A model generated the notes under the pieces. That model searched no databases. It saw only the letters and a program-made list of their open reading frames with translations, and had not been told where the DNA came from. From NCBI GenBank assembly GCA_963665395.2, contig OY762251.1, positions 1,488,001 through 1,552,000 of the forward strand: DNA of 64,000 nt, in the 5' to 3' direction. Of this stretch, positions 58,554 through 64,000 are shown piece by piece. The position numbers and the translations under genes are program-made. Position 1 is the stretch's first letter. Every line of letters starts with the position of its first letter. The stretch is from Bin87 sp963665395 (GTDB taxonomy: Bacteria > Chloroflexota > Dehalococcoidia > Lucifugimonadales > UBA3495).

Positions 58554-58910
58554 GTGGGCGAAGTATATGATACCTTCGGCATCTGGACCAGCGACGGCTC
58601 TTATCTGCGTAACCTCCGCATGCAGGCCGACACGGGGGCGGTTTATTGCCAGTTGCCGGAAGGGCTATTACGTGACATGGGCTGGGCGCCAACTCATCCA
58701 CCCCTTACCTTCGTACTCGCCGACGGCTCCCGTGTAAGCGCAGATTTGGGGATGGTTAGAGTGCGTTACAATGGCGTCGATTTTGAAGAGCTGTTCGTTT
58801 TCGGCGAAGACAATTGCACTCCGCTAATCGGCGTTGAGCTGCTGCAAAATCTAGGATTGGGCGTTGACCCGGTTAATCACCGACTGATTCCCATTGAACC
58901 GCAGCCGTGA
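58554..58910 (+). CDS. Retropepsin-like (clan AA) aspartic protease
   Basis: 118 residues from a GTG at 58554. Catalytic motif MQADTGAVYCQLPEGLL (D-T-G) and later FGEDNCTPLIGVELLQNLGL, the second hydrophobic-Gly motif. It differs strongly from the cassette member at 14714. Twelve bp after leuS and same strand, so possibly read through from it. Its neighbour downstream is a DTG-less relative. Homodimeric proteolysis is expected from the family; target unknown. Confidence 0.82.
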   Translation: MGEVYDTFGIWTSDGSYLRNLRMQADTGAVYCQLPEGLLRDMGWAPTHPPLTFVLADGSRVSADLGMVRVRYNGVDFEELFVFGEDNCTPLIGVELLQNLGLGVDPVNHRLIPIEPQP

Positions 58911-58949
58911 AACTGGTCCAGCCATGGGGCTTTGGCCGAGGGGAATATA

Positions 58950-59369
58950 ATGCGCGATTACAGACACGGTTCTTACGTCAACGTCACCCTGTTGTCGTCA
59001 GATCTCCAATGCCGTCGCAAGGTACGTATGCGGGTTGACCGCAACGATTCCTATACCCGGTTTCCAGCCAAGCTACTGGAAGAAATGGGATGGTCCATCA
59101 GGGGGTGGATTAGCAAGAGCCATGAACCACCGGCTCCGCTCCCCTACACTTCACCAGCGAGCATGGCATTGGGAGCGGTCTCCATCGAGATCGACCATGT
59201 AATCAGGCGCGTATTGGCATCATTTGAAGACGACCATTGCGCCCCGGTACTAGGAGCGCACCTTCTGCACGGTCTTGGTGTAAAGGTTGCCCCTGAACAC
59301 CGTACAATGTTTGCGGATGAACTCCTTTACCCTCGTCCCAGGAAAGTTTTCCTCAATGACCCTAGTTGA
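58950..59369 (+). CDS. Retropepsin-like fold protein lacking the catalytic DTG
   Basis: 139 residues from the ATG at 58950 (GAGGGG upstream). It aligns with the preceding gene: KVRMRVDRNDSYTRFPAKLL stands where the other has MQADTGAVYCQLPEGLL, and FEDDHCAPVLGAHLLHGLGV where the other has FGEDNCTPLIGVELLQNLGL. The DTG triad is replaced by DRN, so it cannot be an aspartic protease in the usual way. It might be a regulator or heterodimer partner of the active neighbour (inference). It overlaps the cobH start by 14 bp. Confidence 0.75.
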   Translation: MRDYRHGSYVNVTLLSSDLQCRRKVRMRVDRNDSYTRFPAKLLEEMGWSIRGWISKSHEPPAPLPYTSPASMALGAVSIEIDHVIRRVLASFEDDHCAPVLGAHLLHGLGVKVAPEHRTMFADELLYPRPRKVFLNDPS

Positions 59370-60003
59370 AAAATACGCCCTCCTCCCGGAGGAAATTGAC
59401 CGGCAGAGCCTCGTCATGGTCGCCGACAGCCTGCGCGACGATGCCAACGTCGCCCGTCTTTCCGACGCCGAGCGGTACGTGTTGCATCGCATCGTGAGAG
59501 CCGAGGGTGATCCCGCCATCGCCGCCGACGTGCGTTTCAGCGACGGGGCGGTTGACGCCGCCCTGGCTTCCTTGCGGCAAACCCGCCGCGTGGTTACCGA
59601 CGTGCGCATGGTCCAGGTGGGCATCTCCCGGGCCGCCTTGAGCCGGCGTGGAGTGGAAACTGCCTGCCTCATCGACGCGCCCGAGGTTGCCGAGCGCGCC
59701 CGCCGGGAGGGGACGACCCGCAGCGTAGCCGCCGTGCGGGAACTGGCCCCGCAGATGGACGGCGCGGCGCTCGCCATCGGCAACGCGCCTACTGCGCTGT
59801 TGGCGTTGCTGGATTTGATCGACGCCGGGCAGGTTGCTCCCGCAATGGTAATCGGTATGCCGGTAGGTTTCGTGGCCTGCCCGGAATCCAAAGCCGAACT
59901 GGCGGCGCGAGACGTGCCGCACATCACCATCCTGGGACGGCGCGGGGGAAGTTCAGCCGCTGCCGCTACCGTGAACGCCCTGCTTGACCTGTTGGAGGAT
60001 TGA
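59356..60003 (+). CDS. cobH: Precorrin-8X/cobalt-precorrin-8 methylmutase
   Basis: 215 residues. The CobH/CbiC pattern (IDRQSLVMVAD, then VLHRIVRAEGDPAIAADVRF with the catalytic His, APQMDGAALAIGNAPTALLA, PAMVIGMPVGFVACPESKAE) is clear. It converts cobalt-precorrin-8 (anaerobic route) or precorrin-8X to hydrogenobyrinic acid or its cobalt form. With CbiX next, the early-cobalt (anaerobic) route is more likely, so CbiC could also be the right name. Its first 14 bp lie inside the preceding gene. Confidence 0.9.
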   Translation: MTLVEKYALLPEEIDRQSLVMVADSLRDDANVARLSDAERYVLHRIVRAEGDPAIAADVRFSDGAVDAALASLRQTRRVVTDVRMVQVGISRAALSRRGVETACLIDAPEVAERARREGTTRSVAAVRELAPQMDGAALAIGNAPTALLALLDLIDAGQVAPAMVIGMPVGFVACPESKAELAARDVPHITILGRRGGSSAAAATVNALLDLLED

Positions 60004-60009
60004 CCGCCA

Positions 60010-60897
60010 ATGCCCGCTGAAAACAACGTCAATGGCAACAACGACGGCTGGGGTGTGGTGCTGCTGTGCCACGGCAGCCAGCGTGGCGCCAGCCGGGATG
60101 AGTGCTCCTGTGCCTGGGCCGCCGACGGCGCCCGGTTCCCGGCCTGGTGCCTGGGCTGCCCCAATACGCCGGTGGGACTGCGAGAAGCAGCGCGGCGTCT
60201 GTCGGAATCGTTAAGCGACGATGCCGAACGGGTTATCGTGTCCTGCCTGGAGTTTCTGCCGCCCCATCCGCCGGAAGCGGTGTCGATACTGGCCGAGGCC
60301 GGATTGAACCGGGTCATAATCGCTCCTTACCTGCTGGGCAACGGCAAGCACGCCACCCTGGAAATGGAGGAAGTGCTGGAAGACATCGCGGCGCAAGCTC
60401 CCGGCGTGGAGGTGCGTCTGGCCGATGGGTTGGGCGCGGACATTCGCATCGCCGGCCTGATCCGCGACCGCATATCGGCGTTGCCGGACTCCGTACTGGA
60501 GCCTGAAGGCGGTAGGCCAGTGGGCATACTGGTGGTGAAGGCCGGCACACAAACCCGGTACGACGATTGTCTATGGCTCAAAGAGTTGGGCAGTTGGGTT
60601 GAGCGGGACCTGGGCGAAGGCTACGCGGTGGCGGTGGCCCAATCGCACTATGGAGACCCCACCATGGAACACGCCGCCGCCGAACTGGTGAACGAGCGTG
60701 GCGTGGGCAGCATTATCTGCGCCCCATACATCTTCTTCCCCGGCCTGATCCTGCGCCGCAACGTTCTGGGCACCATGCGCCAGTTGCAGGAAGAGTACCC
60801 ACACGTGCCGATGTCGGTTGCGCCGCCCTTGGGCGTGGACGACCGGCTGGTGGCGGTGGCCAGCGACCGGGTGCGGGCCGCGCAAAGCGCCCCTTGA
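60010..60897 (+). CDS. cbiX: CbiX-family sirohydrochlorin cobaltochelatase with an N-terminal Cys-rich insertion
   Basis: 295 residues, two CbiX-like halves. Catalytic His pairs: LLCHGS (H21) with APYLLGNGKH in the first half; VAQSHYGDPT and APYIFFPG in the second. Between HGS and the usual GLREAARRL helix is an insertion of about 25 residues (ECSCAW...WCLGC) with C32, C34, C47 and C50. It may hold an Fe-S cluster or zinc, as in some CbiX proteins with Fe-S tails, though here it is N-terminal. It inserts Co2+ in early B12 synthesis and lies 6 bp after cobH. Confidence 0.85.
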   Translation: MPAENNVNGNNDGWGVVLLCHGSQRGASRDECSCAWAADGARFPAWCLGCPNTPVGLREAARRLSESLSDDAERVIVSCLEFLPPHPPEAVSILAEAGLNRVIIAPYLLGNGKHATLEMEEVLEDIAAQAPGVEVRLADGLGADIRIAGLIRDRISALPDSVLEPEGGRPVGILVVKAGTQTRYDDCLWLKELGSWVERDLGEGYAVAVAQSHYGDPTMEHAAAELVNERGVGSIICAPYIFFPGLILRRNVLGTMRQLQEEYPHVPMSVAPPLGVDDRLVAVASDRVRAAQSAP

Positions 60898-61025
60898 TGC
60901 CCCCGCGCTACCCCAGAATCGGAGTAGCGTAATCGCCTCGGCTCCGAGCATTGGCGTCAAAATTGGTCGGGATACAATCCATGATGCTTTTCCTCCTGCG
61001 TAACTCCGGGAGTGGTGGCGGACGG

Positions 61026-64000
61026 TTAATCCGGCGTCGCTTCCACCTTCATCACGCCGGTATCGAAGTCTTGATTCCAGTTCCCATTATTATGGCGTTG
61101 CCATGCTCGGTCGTGGATGGTCCATCCGTTGTTGGACGGAACTGCGGTTTCATTTGGCGAGTAGGTTTGTTGCCAGCTGCGGAAATTTCTTTCGGCAGTA
61201 TCGGTACTCGTTATCAAGATGAAGTAATCCGTGTTGGGTGACAGATTGCAGCCGCTGCCCGAGCAGGTGTAGGTATGCGCGCCGCCGGTTATCGGTGGCG
61301 CGTTGCCGCTCAGAACCGCCGCGGCGTTGGCCGCGGGCCGGCCGCCGGATGCCGCGTGCAAGGCGACCCGGAATCCGCCGACGGTTCCCGCTGAAATGCG
61401 GCGGAACTCCGCGGTTATGGCGCGCAGCGTGTAGCCGTTCCCGTTGCTTCCGGTCCTGAACCCGGTGGCGCAGTCGTGCAATGCGCCGCCGTAGTATCTG
61501 CCGACTATGCACGAGCTTTGTTTGGAATTTGCCAGGTTGCTGACCGACAACGTGTTGGGCCAGGGCGTGGGAGTCGGTGTCGGGGTCGGGGTCGGTTGCT
61601 GGCTGTACGGCCCGATGGTCGGGGACCAGGTCCAATCGCTTCTGCTGTGAGCGTTGAGGGAGCGGACGCGGAAGGTGTATGACTTGGCGTTGTCCGCGCC
61701 GATGATCGTGATGCTGGTTCTGGGGTGGTACATCGACGCCGTGATCCAGTCGCTCCCGGAGTTGTAGATGATGCGATAGCTGGTCGCGCCGCTGACGGCG
61801 GGCCAGGTGGCCGTTACCGTTCTATTGGCGCGGGTGAGTTTGACCCACTCCGGCGCGGCGGGCCGGGGTCGGGGCGTGGGCCTTGGGGTGGCCGTCGCCC
61901 CGGGCGGCGGCGTTGCCGTGGGCAGGGCCGTGGGCCTCGGCGTAGGAGTCGGAGCAACGTAGGGCCCGATGTCTGCGGACCATCGCCACGCGCTGCGGCC
62001 GAGAGAGTTGCCGGCCTGGACGGCTACGTTGTAAGTCCTGGCGTTGTCCACGCCGGTGAGGGTGATACTGGTGGCGCGGTGGTCATTTGCGGACGGGCCC
62101 AGGACGCCGTTGGAGTAAGCCCGGACGTCGTATTTGGTCGCGCCGCTGACGGCGGGCCATGAGACCTGCAACGTCCCGCTGCCGCGGGTGACGGTGACCG
62201 ACGTCGGCATCCCGGGAGCCGACGTCGTCGGCGTCCACGGCAAAAATCCTTCCAGTTTCCAGCCGCTGACACCGTACTGGTTGCGAGCGCGGACGCCGAC
62301 GTAGTAGCCCTTGGCGTTGACCAGGCCGCTGATGGTGATGCTGGTAGCGGTGTGGTTGGCCGTGGCCGTATGCCAGTCCCCGTTGCTGGGCTGGTATCTG
62401 ACCTCGTAGCCGGTGGCGCCGCTGACCGCGGGCCAGGTAACCGTCAGCGCCCCGTCGCTCCGCACGCCGCTGAGCGACGACGGCGTTGCCGGCGGCGATT
62501 GGGACGCCGTGGTGTAGGGGCCAACGAGTGGTGACTCGCGGAACGCGCTTTCGCCGAAAAAGTTGCGAGCGCGGACGCGGACGGTGTAAGACTTGGCGTT
62601 GTCCACGCCGTTGATGGTGATGCTGAGGTAGGGATGGTTGAGCGCGGCAGCGATCAAGCTGTCGCCGGATCGGTAGTACACGTCGTAGCGGTCGGCTCGG
62701 GGCGCCGCGGGCCAGGTGGCGGTCAGAGCGCCGTTGGAACGGGTGACGCTGACCGACGCCGGTGTCGCCGGCGGGCTGTAGTCCAGAATGGCCGGCGCGT
62801 TTCGCCACGCGCTGTAGCCGTGGGAGTTGCCGGCGCGGACGCGGACTACGTTAATCCCGTCAATTTTGCTGTCGGTGATGGTGAACGTGGTGGAGAGGTT
62901 GTTTCGCGTCGCCGTGACCAAGCCGGTCTTGGAACCGTATTGGATCTGGTACTCGCTCGCGCCGCTGACGGCGGGCCAGGCAACTGTAATCTGCATACCG
63001 CTGCGGATGGCGGTGACCGACGACGGCGGCCGGGGCGCGGATTGGGGCGCCGGCGTGGGCGTCGGCCCTGGGTTGAAGGCCGGGATGGGATTGGAGAAAA
63101 GCCATGGGCCGTAGCCGCTGGAGTTGCGGCCGCGAACTCCGACGATGTAGGGCTTGGAGTTGTCCGCGCCGCTGATGGTGATGCTGGTGGCGGGGTGGTA
63201 GTACGAGGCGTGGAGCCAGGTGTCGCCGTCGTCGGAACTGTACGCGACGTTGTACACGTCCGCGCCGCTGACGGCCGGCCAGGTTGCCGTCAGCGCCCCG
63301 TCGGTGCGGGTCAGGGTGATTGACGCCGGCCGGGCGGGCGCGGATTGGTACGGCGGCTGCGTCGGCGCAGGAGTGGGTGTGGGCGTAGGTGTGGGCCGGG
63401 CCGGGTCGTAGAGCCCGGACGGCGCCGAGTTGCGCCATCCGCTGTCGCCCAGCGAGTTGCGGGCGCGAACTCCTACGACGTAGGACTTGCCGCCGTCCAG
63501 TCCCTTGATGGAGATGCTGTTGGTCGGATGGTTCAGGGCAGCGAGGTACCAATAGTGGACGTCAGTGGAGCGGTAGGTGACGTGGTAGGAAGTCGCGCCG
63601 GCGGGGGCAGGCCAGGAGGCGGTCAGCGTCGAGGAGGAAGTCCGGAAAGCGGTGACTGACGCGGGAGCATCAGGCGCGGATTGCGGCGCCGGGGTTGGCG
63701 TGGGCGTAGGCGTTGGCCCCGGCATGGCTCCCGGCGTTGACGTGAACGTCGGAGCGTGTGGGCCGGTGACCGGTGACTCGCGCCATCCGCTGTCACTGCC
63801 GGAATTGCGGGCGCGGACGGCGACGACGTAGGAGTTGGTACTGACAGTGTCGGTGATGGTGATGCCGGTTCCGGTATGGTTCAGGGCGGCGTTGGACCAG
63901 CCGGCGCTGCCGTCGGCCCGGTAAATGACCTGGTAGGAGGTCGCGCCGCTCACGGCGGGCCAGGCAGCGGCCAGCGTCGTGTGGGTGTGGGTGTCGGCGC
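61026..64000 (-). CDS. Very large FN3-repeat surface/exported protein (partial, 5' end outside the window)
   Basis: At least 991 residues are visible, open to the window edge. Eight fibronectin-III-like repeats are seen, each with the pattern (S/V)T..R....LTATWPAVSGAT.Y.V.Y and closing YxVxVRARNSxGxSxWRxS. Proline-threonine linkers (PTPTPTPTPAPQSAP) follow repeats 1, 2, 3, 7 and 8. The C-terminal domain (about 170 residues, from NTLSVSNLANSKQSS) resembles a choice-of-anchor type domain, with FRTGSNGNGYTLRAITAEFR and TYTCSGSGCNLSPNTDYFIL; it is not an LPXTG end. The repeats differ enough to be old. Probable role: adhesion or surface layer. The FN3-RCC1 protein at 20980 has a similar FN3 style. 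Confidence 0.85.
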   Translation of the reverse strand, partial: ADTHTHTTLAAAWPAVSGATSYQVIYRADGSAGWSNAALNHTGTGITITDTVSTNSYVVAVRARNSGSDSGWRESPVTGPHAPTFTSTPGAMPGPTPTPTPTPAPQSAPDAPASVTAFRTSSSTLTASWPAPAGATSYHVTYRSTDVHYWYLAALNHPTNSISIKGLDGGKSYVVGVRARNSLGDSGWRNSAPSGLYDPARPTPTPTPTPAPTQPPYQSAPARPASITLTRTDGALTATWPAVSGADVYNVAYSSDDGDTWLHASYYHPATSITISGADNSKPYIVGVRGRNSSGYGPWLFSNPIPAFNPGPTPTPAPQSAPRPPSSVTAIRSGMQITVAWPAVSGASEYQIQYGSKTGLVTATRNNLSTTFTITDSKIDGINVVRVRAGNSHGYSAWRNAPAILDYSPPATPASVSVTRSNGALTATWPAAPRADRYDVYYRSGDSLIAAALNHPYLSITINGVDNAKSYTVRVRARNFFGESAFRESPLVGPYTTASQSPPATPSSLSGVRSDGALTVTWPAVSGATGYEVRYQPSNGDWHTATANHTATSITISGLVNAKGYYVGVRARNQYGVSGWKLEGFLPWTPTTSAPGMPTSVTVTRGSGTLQVSWPAVSGATKYDVRAYSNGVLGPSANDHRATSITLTGVDNARTYNVAVQAGNSLGRSAWRWSADIGPYVAPTPTPRPTALPTATPPPGATATPRPTPRPRPAAPEWVKLTRANRTVTATWPAVSGATSYRIIYNSGSDWITASMYHPRTSITIIGADNAKSYTFRVRSLNAHSRSDWTWSPTIGPYSQQPTPTPTPTPTPWPNTLSVSNLANSKQSSCIVGRYYGGALHDCATGFRTGSNGNGYTLRAITAEFRRISAGTVGGFRVALHAASGGRPAANAAAVLSGNAPPITGGAHTYTCSGSGCNLSPNTDYFILITSTDTAERNFRSWQQTYSPNETAVPSNNGWTIHDRAWQRHNNGNWNQDFDTGVMKVEATPD

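Noticed and set aside
1..64000. tRNA or rRNA genes
   Set aside because: T-loop-like GGTTCGA matches (for example at 10871 and 45281) have no cloverleaf around them; they belong to repeats or to the NYN leader.

Overview
The window looks like a chromosome segment (probably from a metagenome-assembled genome) of a GC-rich, free-living or host-associated bacterium. The gene mix fits a Chloroflexota lineage of the SAR202/Dehalococcoidia type: many hydrolases, SDRs, nitroreductases, MaoC and crotonase proteins, a TRAP binding protein, tandem family-5 solute-binding proteins and cobalamin genes. That placement is inferred from gene style only; there is no rRNA in the window, and I saw no tRNA. About 52 protein genes are supported. 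The rest is an unusually dense set of small inverted-repeat elements.

Layout. 0-8.5 kb (mostly minus strand): an interrupted ThiY-like binding protein and a TenA-like protein (thiamine pyrimidine salvage), a CoxG-like protein, a membrane protein, an M20 carbamoylase/allantoate hydrolase, two tandem unknown paralogues, and an Fe(III)-type ABC permease downstream of a DtxR-family repressor. 8.5-10.9 kb: gene desert made of nested repeats. 10.9-20.3 kb: NYN nuclease, CMD protein, internally deleted DUF3800 protein, amidohydrolase, a duplicated small-protein/retropepsin cassette, SMP-30 lactonase, nitroreductase, Mrr-type endonuclease, crotonase, Uma2 endonuclease, SDR. 20.4-24 kb: three coiled-coil/tail-anchor paralogues around an FN3-RCC1 exported protein, then another SDR. 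24-31 kb: YtcJ-like amidohydrolase, a decayed cassette of the small-protein/retropepsin type, an AAA ATPase-DUF4276 pair (candidate defence module), polyprenyl synthase and MetRS. 31-38 kb: BluB, TRAP binding protein, thiolase, a complete IS element, PQQ-propeller protein. 38-47 kb: oligopeptide-type ABC permeases with three paralogous binding proteins and no ATPase. 47-48.7 kb: second repeat desert. 48.7-55.7 kb: paired MaoC-like proteins, YihY, a minimal LepB, PheA, TrkA and TrkH. 56-61 kb: LeuS, two retropepsin relatives (one without the catalytic Asp), CobH/CbiC, CbiX. 61-64 kb: a giant FN3-repeat protein running off the window.

Repeat families as named here. A: ends CTCACGCGTACCCACTTT, about 146-341 bp, 9-10 bp target duplications. 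B: ends GGTAGCGTT...TTTAGGTGGTT, about 133 bp, 9-10 bp duplications. C: TGTCATTGCGAGC...GCAATGACA hairpins of about 93-120 bp. D: a 28-bp palindrome beginning GTAGGGGCGAATAA. E: TGTCAGAAGCAGGATT...AATCCTGCTTCTGACA, about 115 bp. F: ends AGGA(C/G)TTACGCA. H: ends AGGGCT(A/T). These insert into each other, two copies of B end exactly at gene stop codons, and one A copy splits a small ORF. No transposase for A, B, F or H is present, so they behave like MITEs moved in trans. The only complete transposase gene belongs to an IS that itself landed in an E copy.
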